From an uncultured Crocinitomix sp. (GTDB lineage Bacteria; Bacteroidota; Bacteroidia; Flavobacteriales_D; Crocinitomicaceae): a DNA stretch of 64,000 nt. The notes under the pieces are model-generated. The model was not told where the DNA came from, did no database searches, and was given only the letters and a program-made list of their open reading frames with translations. Both the position numbers and the translations under genes were made by a program. The stretch's first letter is position 1. Each line of letters opens with the position of its first letter. The stretch is taken from positions 1 to 64,000 of the forward strand of contig CAKZON010000037.1 in NCBI GenBank assembly GCA_937136425.1. Reading direction: 5' to 3'. Positions 35,964 to 44,971 of the stretch are shown piece by piece.

Positions 35964-36587
35964 ATGAAAAAAATTCTAGTACTTGCCCCACATACAGATG
36001 ATGGTGAATTTGGATGTGGAGGAACAATAAATAAGTTAATTGAAGAAGGAAATGAGGTTTATTATGTAGCCTTTTCTCCTTGTAAACAATCTGTACTCTC
36101 TCGTTATCCTTCTGATATTTTGGTGACAGAAGTAAAAGCCGCCGTGAAAGAATTGGGCGTTAAGGATGAAAACTTAATTTTATTGGATTATGAAGTGCGA
36201 ACCTTTAATTATCACCGCCAAGCAATCTTGGATGATATTATCAAGTTAAGAACTAAGATTCAGCCAGACATGGTGTTTATTCCTGCATTGACGGATATGC
36301 ATCAAGATCATAAAACGGTTGCAGAAGAAGGTTTAAGAGCCTTTAAGTTTACAACTATTCTTTCTTATGAAATGCCTTGGAACAATATCTCATTTCAAAC
36401 GTCATGCTTTTTTAAATTGAGTGAAAGTAACGTGTCTGCAAAGGTTAATGCTTTAAAAAAATATGAATCTCAATCTCACCGCCCTTATGCTAATCAACAT
36501 TTTATTGAAGCATTAGCTACCGTGCGTGGTGTGCAAGTTAGTGCCAAATATGCTGAAACATTCGAAGTTATTCGTTGGATCAATTAA
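35964..36587 (+). CDS. PIG-L/LmbE family N-deacetylase, copy 1
   Basis: A 207-residue enzyme of the PIG-L family. Zinc ligands are seen: His10 and Asp13 in PHTDDGEFG (general base Asp12), and His113/His116 in HQDHKT. Such enzymes remove acetyl groups from N-acetyl sugars or from related amino sugars. It has no signal peptide, so it acts on a cytoplasmic nucleotide-linked or lipid-linked sugar. A second copy follows 123 bases downstream. Confidence 0.85.
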   Translation: MKKILVLAPHTDDGEFGCGGTINKLIEEGNEVYYVAFSPCKQSVLSRYPSDILVTEVKAAVKELGVKDENLILLDYEVRTFNYHRQAILDDIIKLRTKIQPDMVFIPALTDMHQDHKTVAEEGLRAFKFTTILSYEMPWNNISFQTSCFFKLSESNVSAKVNALKKYESQSHRPYANQHFIEALATVRGVQVSAKYAETFEVIRWIN

Positions 36588-36657
36588 AAGTTTTGGAACG
36601 CCTACAAGCGTGTTTATTCTATAAGTGCACTATTAATGTCAAGTTGATTGCTACAAC

Positions 36658-36688
36658 TTTTGCACTTGCGACTAATTTAGTATCTTTA
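36658..36688 (+). promoter_or_regulatory. Promoter of the second PIG-L gene and sugar cluster
   Basis: TTTTG (36658-36662), 18 bases, TATCTTTA (36681-36688), one base off TAnnTTTG. It lies 22 bases before the start codon at 36711. Confidence 0.5.
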
Positions 36689-36710
36689 CAGCAAGTAAAT
36701 TAGTTTTATT

Positions 36711-37334
36711 ATGAAACAAATATTGGTGTTGGCGCCTCATACAGATGATGGTGAATTTGGATGCGGAGGGACGATAAATAAACTTATATCTGAAGGACAT
36801 GAGGTTTATTATGTTGCTTTTTCAGCATGTGAACAATCGGTTTTGCCACAATTCCCTTCAGACGTATTAATTACAGAAGTTAAGGCGGCAACAATTGAAC
36901 TAGGAATTAAGCCTGAAAACTTGATTTTGAAAGATTACGAAGTAAGAACGTTTAATTATCGCAGGCAAGATATTCTAGATGATATAATAAAGTTAAGAGC
37001 GGATATTCAACCTGATATGGTTTTTATCCCCGCTTTAACAGATATTCATCAGGATCATAAAACAATTGCCGAAGAAGCGTTAAGAGCCTTTAAGTTTACT
37101 ACTGTTCTTTCTTATGAAATGCCTTGGAATAATATCTCCTTTGAAACTTCATGTTTCTTTAAATTGAATGAAGACCATATGACGGCAAAAGTTAATGCCC
37201 TAAAAAAATATGAGTCTCAGGCGCATAGAGCATATGCAAGTGAAAATTTCATTTATTCTTTAGCAACCGTTAGAGGAGTTCAAATTAGTGCTAAATATGC
37301 TGAAACATTTGAAGTGATCCGTTGGATCAATTAA
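36711..37334 (+). CDS. PIG-L/LmbE family N-deacetylase, copy 2
   Basis: A 207-residue near-copy of the preceding gene with the same zinc and base residues (His10, Asp12, Asp13, His113, His116). Differences cluster at surface-like positions (for example 152-158 and 171-182), so the substrate pocket may differ slightly. It is followed after 12 bases by an LpxD-like acyltransferase, which would be able to re-acylate the amine that a deacetylase frees. It has its own promoter. Confidence 0.85.
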   Translation: MKQILVLAPHTDDGEFGCGGTINKLISEGHEVYYVAFSACEQSVLPQFPSDVLITEVKAATIELGIKPENLILKDYEVRTFNYRRQDILDDIIKLRADIQPDMVFIPALTDIHQDHKTIAEEALRAFKFTTVLSYEMPWNNISFETSCFFKLNEDHMTAKVNALKKYESQAHRAYASENFIYSLATVRGVQISAKYAETFEVIRWIN

Positions 37335-37346
37335 TTAACCCAATTT

Positions 37347-38264
37347 ATGGAAATAGCATTATCAAATATTATAGCCAGCCTTGAAGTGATTGCATTTCAT
37401 GGAGATGAAAATACAATTGTATCTGAAATTGTTGCACTAGATAATGGTGTAGTGACAGATGCATCCATTTTGTGGTGCTCTGATAAGTTTAAGGAAAAAC
37501 TACGTGGAATCTCATGTGGAAATGTGATTGTAAGCGAAGAAACTTATTCATGGATATTGGAGTGGGATGATAATAAAAACCCAATTAACTGGATTGTTGT
37601 AAATAATCCAAGAGCGGCATTTAGTTTAGTTCTTTCAACATATTTTTATAAAGCTGATAAGTTTGGGCAAGTTGCTGATTCTGCAAAAATTCACAGTTCA
37701 GTTAAATTTGATCGGAATACTGTAAATATTGGCGAAAATGTAGTTGTTGAGGAAGGTGTTGTTATTGGGGATAATGTTAAAATTGGACATAATTCTGTTA
37801 TTCTTTCTGATTGTGTTTTGGGTAATAACGTAAAAATAGGAAGCAATTCTACCGTTGGCGGAAGTGGTTTTGGCTATGAGGTAGATGCGGATGGCTTATA
37901 TAATTTGATACCACATATTGGAAATGTTGTATTAAAAGATAATGTGGAGATTGGAAATGGGGTTGCTATTGATCGTGCTGTATTAGGTTCTACACTACTT
38001 ATGGAAAATGTTAAGGTGGACAATTTAGTTCATATTTCTCATGGTGTAAAAGTTGGGAAGAATACACTTATTATTGCAAATGCTATGATTGCGGGAAGTT
38101 GTGATGTTGGAGAAAATGTATGGATCTCTCCTTCAGTTTCAGTGATTCAAAAAGTGAAGATTGGAGATAATTCTTTAATTGGAGTTGGCAGTGTTGTATT
38201 GAAAGATGTTGATGAATCAGTAATTGTTGCAGGTGTTCCAGCAAAGAAAATAAAAGATAAATGA
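37347..38264 (+). CDS. LpxD-like acyltransferase
   Basis: A 305-residue trimeric left-handed beta-helix protein. The N-terminal LpxD-type domain (about 1-105, with WIVVNNPRAAFSLVL) precedes hexapeptide repeats (about 108-285). GGSGFGYEVDADGLYNLIPHIG and VDNLVHISHGVKVG align with LpxD; the catalytic histidine is His232. It lacks the C-terminal helical extension of true LpxD and ends like sugar acetyltransferases (AGVPAKKI). Being in a glycan cluster rather than the lpx operon, it probably acylates an amino sugar of the repeat unit. It overlaps the next gene by 4 bases. Confidence 0.8.
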   Translation: MEIALSNIIASLEVIAFHGDENTIVSEIVALDNGVVTDASILWCSDKFKEKLRGISCGNVIVSEETYSWILEWDDNKNPINWIVVNNPRAAFSLVLSTYFYKADKFGQVADSAKIHSSVKFDRNTVNIGENVVVEEGVVIGDNVKIGHNSVILSDCVLGNNVKIGSNSTVGGSGFGYEVDADGLYNLIPHIGNVVLKDNVEIGNGVAIDRAVLGSTLLMENVKVDNLVHISHGVKVGKNTLIIANAMIAGSCDVGENVWISPSVSVIQKVKIGDNSLIGVGSVVLKDVDESVIVAGVPAKKIKDK

Positions 38265-39277
38265 TTATTACCGTAGTCATTCCTTGTCGAAATGAAGTCG
38301 GCCAAATCAAAGAATGTATTCAAACAATTTATAACAGTAAACTTGATAAAGAATTTGAGTTAGAAGTGCTTGTTGTTGATGGGTTGAGTGATGACGGGAC
38401 AATTGAAGTTTTGACTACATTATGCGAAGATTATCCTACGCTAAAAATTGTTGAAAATGTTGCGCAAGTTACTCCTGTCGCATTTAATTTAGGAATAAAG
38501 AAGGGGAAAGGAGATTTCTTTCAAATTATTGGTGCACGTCAATTAATTTCAGAAAACTATTTGCAAGATGCTGTAAAAAGTCTACTTGAAGATGATTCAA
38601 TTTGGTGTGTTGGAGGAATGGTTGAAAATGTTTATTTGACACCTGAAAGTGAAATAATAGGAAAAGCAATGGCTTCTCCGTTTGGAGTTGGCGGAGGTAA
38701 TTTTAGAGTGATAAAAGAATCTAGTTTTACTGATACCGTTGGAACTCCTATGTATCCTGCAAAAGTTTTTAAAGAGATTGGTTTATTTGATGAGTCTTTA
38801 GTGAGAAATCAAGATGACGAATTAAATTACCGTGTTACAAAGGCTGGAGGTAAAATCTTATTAAACGCTAATATTCTAATTAAGTACTTCGTTCGTGCAA
38901 AAATTAGTCAATTAAAAAAACAATATTATCAATACGGTTACTGGAAAGTTTTTGTCAATAAAAAGCATAAAACGATTACTACTGTTAGACAATTGTTTCC
39001 ATTATTTTTGGTTTTAGGCTTATTGTTTGGAGTAGTACTTTCCTTAATAATTCCATTCTTTTGGTTTGTGTTAGCTTCAGGAGTGTTTGCTTATGCTGTA
39101 ATGGCACTTTATTTCGCTAAACAAGTAGGAGAAGGTGGCAAAGAAATATTATCTATCTCCACCATTTTTCCAATCTTGCATTTTAGCTATGGTTTCGGAT
39201 ACTTTATGGGGTGTATTGACTTTTTTATTTTAAATAAGAAGCCTTCTTCCAAAAACAAGCAATTAAGTAGAGGATAG
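38261..39277 (+). CDS. Glycosyltransferase family 2 with C-terminal membrane helices
   Basis: A 338-residue GT-A enzyme. Nucleotide-binding VVIPCRNE (5-12), VVDGLSDDGT with the DD pair, GARQLISENY in place of a DXD, and acceptor-side NQDDELNYR. Two to three membrane segments follow (about 246-290 and 300-322). Enzymes of this type add one sugar to a lipid-linked intermediate on the cytoplasmic face. It overlaps the LpxD-like gene by 4 bases (ATGA). Confidence 0.87.
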   Translation: MIITVVIPCRNEVGQIKECIQTIYNSKLDKEFELEVLVVDGLSDDGTIEVLTTLCEDYPTLKIVENVAQVTPVAFNLGIKKGKGDFFQIIGARQLISENYLQDAVKSLLEDDSIWCVGGMVENVYLTPESEIIGKAMASPFGVGGGNFRVIKESSFTDTVGTPMYPAKVFKEIGLFDESLVRNQDDELNYRVTKAGGKILLNANILIKYFVRAKISQLKKQYYQYGYWKVFVNKKHKTITTVRQLFPLFLVLGLLFGVVLSLIIPFFWFVLASGVFAYAVMALYFAKQVGEGGKEILSISTIFPILHFSYGFGYFMGCIDFFILNKKPSSKNKQLSRG

Positions 39278-39325
39278 CATTTTAAAATCTAAATTCGTTT
39301 TTTAATGACAAGTAGTATATTCGTT

Positions 39326-39333
39326 TAACTTTG
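39326..39333 (+). promoter_or_regulatory. Putative -7 promoter element of the flippase gene
   Basis: TAACTTTG matches TAnnTTTG and ends 6 bases before the ATG at 39340, which would give a leaderless or nearly leaderless message. Confidence 0.4.
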
Positions 39334-39339
39334 TTGGAG

Positions 39340-40632
39340 ATGATTAAACGAATATTGGGAAAAAGTGAGCTTTTACGGCACGTACTAATATTGCTTCAGG
39401 GAACTGTCATTGCTCAGTTGATCGGAATTGGAATGCAGTTAGTGTTACGTCGTATATTCACCGTTTCTGATTTCGGAATCATGTCTTTGTATGCCAGTGC
39501 AGTTGGAGTTTTGGCAGTTTTGGCAACTGGGCGTTATGAAATGGCAATTGTATTACCCAAAGAAGACAAGAATGCACGAACAATATTTCGACTGTCTCTC
39601 CTAATTTCTCTCCTCTTTAATATTTTATTATTCGTAGTGCTCCTTTTTACTGCGGACAAAATATTGGAGATGATTCGCGTTTATGAATTAATTGACCCGA
39701 ATGATGTGACCGATATGAACTTGGTCGTATATCTTATTTATTGCATTCCAATTGGGGTCTTTTTATTAACGATATATAATGCTCTTAATTATCTTTTTAC
39801 ACGACAAAAAGCTTATAAAACACTTTCAAATAATCGTATACTACAAGCCGTAACTTCAAATGGAACAAATGGACTTCTAGGTGCCATGAATTTTGGTTTT
39901 TTCGGACTGTTTTTTGGTTATGTGATTGGTTTTTTGACTAGCATAGTATTTCTAATTGGCTCTAAATTGAAATTGCTAAATGGAGAAGTAGGAGATACTA
40001 AAGAAAATTTAAAAAAATATTCCGATTTCCCTTCTAAAAGTTTGCCATCTGGCCTGTTGAATATGCTTGCTTTACAGTTGCCAACATTTGTGATATTTGG
40101 CTTTTTTGGGGCGCTAATTTCTGGTATTTATGATATTATTACCCGAGTGTTAAATGCGCCAATAACAATGGTTGGCCGATCTGTTTCGCAAGTGTTTTAT
40201 CAAAAAGTTTCAAATGATTTAAATGAAGGGCGTTCAATAAGTGGTTATATCATTAAGTCAACAATTCGTCTGTTGTTGTTTATGCTCATCCCAATGACTG
40301 TCGTTTTCTTTTTTGGAGAACCCTTGTTTGCGTATGTGTTTGGTGAAAAATATCGATTAGCGGGCCAATTATCAAGCTATTTTGCTCCATTCTTTTTAGT
40401 ACGGTTTGTATATTATTCTCAATCAACATTATTTACTGCTGTGCGTAAAATAGGTGTTGAGTTTAGACAAAATTTAATCTTTTTAGTAAGTCAAGTAAGT
40501 GCCTTGTTCATTGGGTATTATTACTATGAGGACTTTGAAATAACATTTATCCTTTTATCAGGAAGTGGCTTTATTTGTTATTCCTTTTTTATCTTAGCGT
40601 TAATAAAGACCGCAAAAAAGGTTGACCAATGA
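39340..40632 (+). CDS. wzx: Polysaccharide flippase (Wzx type)
   Basis: A 430-residue polytopic membrane protein with about 12 segments, of the oligosaccharide flippase family (FTVSDFGIMSLYASAVGVLAV near TM2 and SDFPSKSLPSGLLNMLA in the middle are typical). It would move undecaprenyl-linked repeat units across the inner membrane. I start it at the ATG at 39340 rather than the TTG at 39331, because the latter overlaps the promoter-like element. The end overlaps the polymerase gene by 4 bases. Confidence 0.87.
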   Translation: MIKRILGKSELLRHVLILLQGTVIAQLIGIGMQLVLRRIFTVSDFGIMSLYASAVGVLAVLATGRYEMAIVLPKEDKNARTIFRLSLLISLLFNILLFVVLLFTADKILEMIRVYELIDPNDVTDMNLVVYLIYCIPIGVFLLTIYNALNYLFTRQKAYKTLSNNRILQAVTSNGTNGLLGAMNFGFFGLFFGYVIGFLTSIVFLIGSKLKLLNGEVGDTKENLKKYSDFPSKSLPSGLLNMLALQLPTFVIFGFFGALISGIYDIITRVLNAPITMVGRSVSQVFYQKVSNDLNEGRSISGYIIKSTIRLLLFMLIPMTVVFFFGEPLFAYVFGEKYRLAGQLSSYFAPFFLVRFVYYSQSTLFTAVRKIGVEFRQNLIFLVSQVSALFIGYYYYEDFEITFILLSGSGFICYSFFILALIKTAKKVDQ

Positions 40633-41975
40633 ACGCATTGATTATCATTATATCCATATTATGCACAATTGCTTCAATTGAGCTGTTCCGTCGGGCATGT
40701 GGATCAATGTCGCTTTTAAGGTTAAATACCGTTTCTTATGTTTTTTACGTTCAAATTGTTACCTCTGGGCTGATCGCCTCAGTGCTACTTGCAATAGGAG
40801 CGCTTGATTATAATTCAGATGTTCGATTAATCAGTGATGAAGTTAAAATTGAAGCATGGATTTGGACCATGTATTCAATTATTATCATGCCGCTTGGAAT
40901 GTTAGCATTGAACAGGTTTTTAAGAATAGAGGGACGTAAAGCATTTCTTAATTTCCTTAAGGCTCCAGTTGAAATACGTGGAACTTATGAACGTAATCAG
41001 TTAGCAATACTAGCGTTAACTGTATTTGGAATAGCTGTTTTGGCATATGTTTTACTAAGTACAGAAAGGGTTCCTTTATATACGCTTATTGTAGAAGGGG
41101 ATGTAGGGCAAGCGAATATTGATCGTATCTCTTCAAGAAGAAATTTTGGAGGAATAGTACATATTAAAAATTTATTGGGATTAATTGTCGTACCCGTAAT
41201 TTCGTATTATTCTTATATCCTGCTGAGGGTGTTTAAAACAAGATACTTTTTTCTCTTCTTTTTGGTGAATTTTTCAGTTGGAGCTTTGATGGTAAGCCAC
41301 GATATTCAAAAAGCACCAATTGCCTTTTTTGTTTTAGGTTTCGGATTGGTGGAAGTCTTTGTGTCTAAAGGGATATCAGTTAAAACGTTTTTAATCTTTC
41401 TCGGAATTCCAGTTGTTCTTATTCTAGTTGGTTATTCCATGACTTCTGATCGTAACGCATTTGATCAATTATTGCGATTTAACTCAGCGTTTTACGGAAG
41501 AACTTTTGTTGTTGGTTATTATGGGTTCCCCCTTTCGTTAGAATTATTTCCAAATGTCATAACTGATCCAACTCATGCCATTGGTGTGCCGCGTTTTTTA
41601 ATTGGTGAGGGAGGAGAAGAGCTCAGAGAGTCAGCACGATTATTAAAAATGTACGCACATCCTGAAACAATTAAAACAGGTAAAGGAAATCTTTATTCAG
41701 GTTTTTATATGGGAGAAGCATGGGCAAATTACGGATATATTGGATTGGTTATCGCACCATTGATTGTTGGGTTCGTAATTCAATCTGTGCATTTATTTGT
41801 GTTACACCACAAAAAAAATCCATGGCTTTTAGCATTTTATGCCGGTATTACCGTTAAATGGGTTGTTGGGGCAGGCTTTGTTAATTTTTTATTTTTGAAA
41901 TTATTGATTTGGCCGTTTATACTATATGCTGGAACAAACTATGTGCTGAAACTTATCTTAAAACCGACTGAATGA
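40629..41975 (+). CDS. wzy: O-antigen repeat-unit polymerase (Wzy type)
   Basis: A 448-residue membrane protein with about 11 predicted segments and a larger periplasmic loop (about 290-360, with SGFYMGEAWANYGYIGLVIAPL). That pattern matches oligosaccharide repeat-unit polymerases. It joins repeat units in the periplasm. Sequence conservation in this family is low, so the call rests on topology, the GEAWANYGYIG motif and position directly after wzx. It overlaps both neighbours by 4 bases. Confidence 0.75.
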   Translation: MNALIIIISILCTIASIELFRRACGSMSLLRLNTVSYVFYVQIVTSGLIASVLLAIGALDYNSDVRLISDEVKIEAWIWTMYSIIIMPLGMLALNRFLRIEGRKAFLNFLKAPVEIRGTYERNQLAILALTVFGIAVLAYVLLSTERVPLYTLIVEGDVGQANIDRISSRRNFGGIVHIKNLLGLIVVPVISYYSYILLRVFKTRYFFLFFLVNFSVGALMVSHDIQKAPIAFFVLGFGLVEVFVSKGISVKTFLIFLGIPVVLILVGYSMTSDRNAFDQLLRFNSAFYGRTFVVGYYGFPLSLELFPNVITDPTHAIGVPRFLIGEGGEELRESARLLKMYAHPETIKTGKGNLYSGFYMGEAWANYGYIGLVIAPLIVGFVIQSVHLFVLHHKKNPWLLAFYAGITVKWVVGAGFVNFLFLKLLIWPFILYAGTNYVLKLILKPTE

Positions 41976-43060
41976 AAATACTTTTTATAAGTTATTATTT
42001 TGAGCCATTTCCTGGTGTGGGGGCAAAGAGAGTTTCCTATTGGGTAAATAATTGTCAAAAATTTGGAATAACTCCAACCGTATTAACGGCAACAGAACAG
42101 GTAGAGAAAAAAGCGCATGTTCATTATATTCCATTTGAGAAAACGACGAGCTTGCTAAATTACTTCATTAAAGATCCTGGTCTCAGTTGGAAAAAAGGTC
42201 TGCTAAATTATTTTAAAGATCAAAAAGAGTTTGATTATGATTTCGTTCTAATTTCTGGCGGGCCGTTCATGCATTTTGATCTTGCAAATTATTTGAAAAA
42301 GAGATTTAATGTAAAGGTTGTGCTTGATTTTAGAGATCCTTTTAGTAATAATCCATCATTTAAGGATTCTAGCTTAAAAAGAACCATCAAGTCATATTTT
42401 GAAAGAAAATTCATTAAAAACGCAGCTGCAGTTATTGCTGTTAATAAATATTGTGCCGAGTTAATTGTTAAGAGCGATACTAATATTCAAATTATTGATA
42501 ATGGTTTCAATGAACAAGAGTTTAATTCGAATTATAGTTCGCCTGAAAATAAGCTACCTATAATTGCTCATGCAGGAACATTCATTGCCGGATTGCGTAA
42601 TCCAGAAACTTTTTTAAAAGTGGTTAATGAAGTTTTCTATGATAAAATTGAATTCCATCAGTACGGAAAGGATAGCCCGTATTTTGAGCCATATAAATCA
42701 GCTGAATTTTTTAAGAATCATGGATTGATTGATTATTCAGACTTGATTAAGAATTTAGAGAGTGCTGATATTTGCTTGCTAATTACAGAGGGTAGAAGTT
42801 TTGAGTCTACTACAAAGGTGTTTGATTATATCGGATTAAATAAAAAGATATTAATCATCACAAGTGGACAAAAGAAAACCGGTAATTTGCATCATCTGAC
42901 AAAGTCCTACCCTAATGTGTTATGGGCAAATAATAACGCCGCGGATGTTGAAAAAGCAATTGAAGATTTGCTGATTATGGATACGGAACCTTTTGATGCA
43001 TACGAATATTCTCGAGCACGTTCATTAGATAAATTAGTAGACTTATTAAAATCATTATAG
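41972..43060 (+). CDS. Glycosyltransferase (GT4-like)
   Basis: A 362-residue GT-B type protein. The N-terminal FISYYFEPFPGVGAKRVSYW and the FVLISGGPFMHFDLANYLKK segment resemble GT4 enzymes of polysaccharide clusters; the C-terminal half has DICLLITEGRSFESTTKVFDYIGLNKKILI, where the donor-binding E-x-S-T-K-F-D-Y stands in for the classic E-x7-E. It adds one sugar to the growing lipid-linked unit. It overlaps wzy by 4 bases and is followed after 3 bases by another GT4. Confidence 0.8.
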   Translation: MKILFISYYFEPFPGVGAKRVSYWVNNCQKFGITPTVLTATEQVEKKAHVHYIPFEKTTSLLNYFIKDPGLSWKKGLLNYFKDQKEFDYDFVLISGGPFMHFDLANYLKKRFNVKVVLDFRDPFSNNPSFKDSSLKRTIKSYFERKFIKNAAAVIAVNKYCAELIVKSDTNIQIIDNGFNEQEFNSNYSSPENKLPIIAHAGTFIAGLRNPETFLKVVNEVFYDKIEFHQYGKDSPYFEPYKSAEFFKNHGLIDYSDLIKNLESADICLLITEGRSFESTTKVFDYIGLNKKILIITSGQKKTGNLHHLTKSYPNVLWANNNAADVEKAIEDLLIMDTEPFDAYEYSRARSLDKLVDLLKSL

Positions 43061-43063
43061 GTT

Positions 43064-44167
43064 ATGTTGAAACTGTTATTGTTGTCAGATCTTAATTCTA
43101 TTCATACAAAAAAATGGGTTGCTGGAATATCTGCTCGAGGTTGTAGCGTTGTTGTTTTTGGATTGTCAAAACCTCTGGACGATTTCTATAATGATTTGGA
43201 AAATGTGAAGATTCACTTTGCTGAATTTACAAATCAGTATGGAAAAAGTAGGGTTGGCAAAATCAAGTACCTTTCCGTTCGCAAACAATTAAAAAATATT
43301 GCGAAAGAGTTTAATCCAGATCTTGTACACGCTCATTATGCAACGAGTTATGGTCTGTTAGGTAGTTTGTTGAATCATAAACGGTTTTTAATATCAGTTT
43401 GGGGAGAGGATGTGTTTTCTTTCCCTAAGGAGTCAATAATTAAGAAATGGATTTTTAAAAGAAATCTTCGAAAAGCGTTAGGGATTTTTTCAACGAGCAA
43501 AGTGATGGCTGAGGAGGCAAAATTGTATACAGATAAGGCTGTCAATGTAGTTCCGTTTGGAGTTGATGTAAAGGTGTTCAAAAATGAAACTGTAGAAGGA
43601 GTAGATGATACTGTTGTTATTGGTATAGTTAAGACCTTAGAGGATAAATATGGAATAAGTTACTTGATTGATGCTTTTAATTTAGTTCTAAAAGCAAATC
43701 CGACACAAAAATTTCAATTGTTGATTGTAGGTAGAGGAAGGAAAGCCGAAGCTTTAAAGAAACAAGTGGCCGATTTAAACTTGAATGATCATGTTGTGTT
43801 TACAGGAGCCGTACCACATACTGCTGTTCCAGATTATTTTAATAAAATGGATATTGTAGTTGTTCCATCAGTAAATGAAGGGGAAAGTTTTGGCGTTGCA
43901 GCGGTTGAGGCTTCGGCCTGTGAAAAACCTGTTATTGTTTCAAATATTGGAGGATTACCAGAAGTTGTTATTGACGGAGAAACAGGGCTAATTTGTGAAC
44001 CAAGAGATAGTAATTGTTTGTTTGAAAAAATTGAACTCTTAATTAGTGATAATGATTTAAGAATTCAGCTTGGTAAAAAAGGACGTGAAAATGTTTTAAA
44101 GCACTATGATTGGGAGAAAAATGTCGATTTAATGATGAACCATTATTTACAAATGGCTAAAAAATAA
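43064..44167 (+). CDS. Glycosyltransferase family 4
   Basis: A 367-residue retaining GT-B enzyme. The acceptor domain shows VHAHYATSYGLLG and SVWGEDVFSF; the donor domain has IVGRGRKAEALKK, DIVVVPSVNEGESFGVAAVEASACEKPVIVSNIGGLPEV split by short gaps, with the E-x7-E motif. It ends one base from the convergent Wzz-like gene. Donor sugar cannot be predicted. Confidence 0.9.
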   Translation: MLKLLLLSDLNSIHTKKWVAGISARGCSVVVFGLSKPLDDFYNDLENVKIHFAEFTNQYGKSRVGKIKYLSVRKQLKNIAKEFNPDLVHAHYATSYGLLGSLLNHKRFLISVWGEDVFSFPKESIIKKWIFKRNLRKALGIFSTSKVMAEEAKLYTDKAVNVVPFGVDVKVFKNETVEGVDDTVVIGIVKTLEDKYGISYLIDAFNLVLKANPTQKFQLLIVGRGRKAEALKKQVADLNLNDHVVFTGAVPHTAVPDYFNKMDIVVVPSVNEGESFGVAAVEASACEKPVIVSNIGGLPEVVIDGETGLICEPRDSNCLFEKIELLISDNDLRIQLGKKGRENVLKHYDWEKNVDLMMNHYLQMAKK

Positions 44168-44168
44168 T

Positions 44169-44885
44169 CTATTTAATATTTTCTTTTTCAATCTTACTCG
44201 CAAATACTAAAAAGATAAATCCAGCCAGAATAAAGTAGAGAGCAATAAACAATACTACAGGTCTTTTATTGACTTTAATTTCGGTAATAGGTTTTATTAT
44301 TTCAAATTTTCCAATAGAATTAATTTTTTCTTCAATTTTCAATTGCTCAGAATATAGTTCATAAGAGTCACTAGGTATGCGCTCGATTGAAACATTAGAA
44401 GAAGGATTGATAAGCATAGAATCCAATTCAGCAATTTTTCCTTTTAAGAAAGAAAGCTCCTTTTTTAGCAGATTAATACTCTCTAATTGCGAATTTTTAA
44501 CAAACTTATTGTGATTGATTAATCTTAAAATATTGTCCTGAATTAGGTTGTGATCGGCATTTTCTTCATTTGAAACAAGAGTAAAAGAAATGCTCGTTGT
44601 TGTTTCTTCTACAAAAGAGACTTTGAAAGTTGAAAAATCTTGCACCATAGTTGCAATCTCTTCTTCTGACAAATCATACGTATCACTAGAGATTTGCTTA
44701 AAATCAGTCAAGCTTTTAAAAAGTGGATAGTCTACCGAACCATTGTTAGTTTTGAAATTAGAAACGTACTTTAATGATTGGGTAAAAAAATGAGTCAACC
44801 CTCCAGCAGTTGCTAGTATTAGCAGAATAGATAAAAAAACGATATTTTTTTTAATTATAGCTAAAATATTTTTGATAATATCCAT
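44169..44885 (-). CDS. Wzz-like chain-length regulator
   Basis: A 238-residue inner-membrane protein with TM1 (about 15-35), a periplasmic, partly coiled region (about 60-200) and TM2 (about 205-228), the layout of Wzz/polysaccharide co-polymerases. No kinase domain is attached. It is on the opposite strand to all its cluster neighbours, one base from the GT4 stop and divergent from waaL, so it has separate expression. It probably sets the modal length of the Wzy product; topology and context are the only evidence. Confidence 0.7.
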   Translation of the reverse strand: MDIIKNILAIIKKNIVFLSILLILATAGGLTHFFTQSLKYVSNFKTNNGSVDYPLFKSLTDFKQISSDTYDLSEEEIATMVQDFSTFKVSFVEETTTSISFTLVSNEENADHNLIQDNILRLINHNKFVKNSQLESINLLKKELSFLKGKIAELDSMLINPSSNVSIERIPSDSYELYSEQLKIEEKINSIGKFEIIKPITEIKVNKRPVVLFIALYFILAGFIFLVFASKIEKENIK

Positions 44886-44905
44886 TTAATAAGGCTTGGT
44901 TTCTA

Positions 44906-44913
44906 CAAATATA
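44906..44913 (-). promoter_or_regulatory. Putative -7 promoter element of the Wzz-like gene
   Basis: Minus-strand TATATTTG, an exact TAnnTTTG match, 20 bases before the start codon; a TTGG lies 14 bases further upstream. Confidence 0.45.
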
Positions 44914-44958
44914 ACAAAGTTTTAATGCCAAGTTCTGTAACAACTATTGAGAAAATAC

Positions 44959-44966
44959 TAGATTTG
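44959..44966 (+). promoter_or_regulatory. Putative -7 promoter element of the ligase gene
   Basis: TAGATTTG matches TAnnTTTG and ends 5 bases before the ATG at 44972, which again points to a leaderless message. Confidence 0.4.
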
Positions 44967-44971
44967 TCGTA

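Larger units (their letters stand above)
35964..37334 (+). repeat. Tandem gene duplication of a PIG-L deacetylase
   Basis: Two 207-residue products align without gaps; I count about 37 differences by eye, so about 82% identity. The copies lie head to tail with 123 unrelated bases between them. Confidence 0.85.

Noticed and set aside
39331..39339. TTG start for the flippase gene, giving three extra residues.
   Set aside because: The ATG at 39340 gives a normal flippase N-terminus, and the TTG lies within the promoter-like element TAACTTTG.
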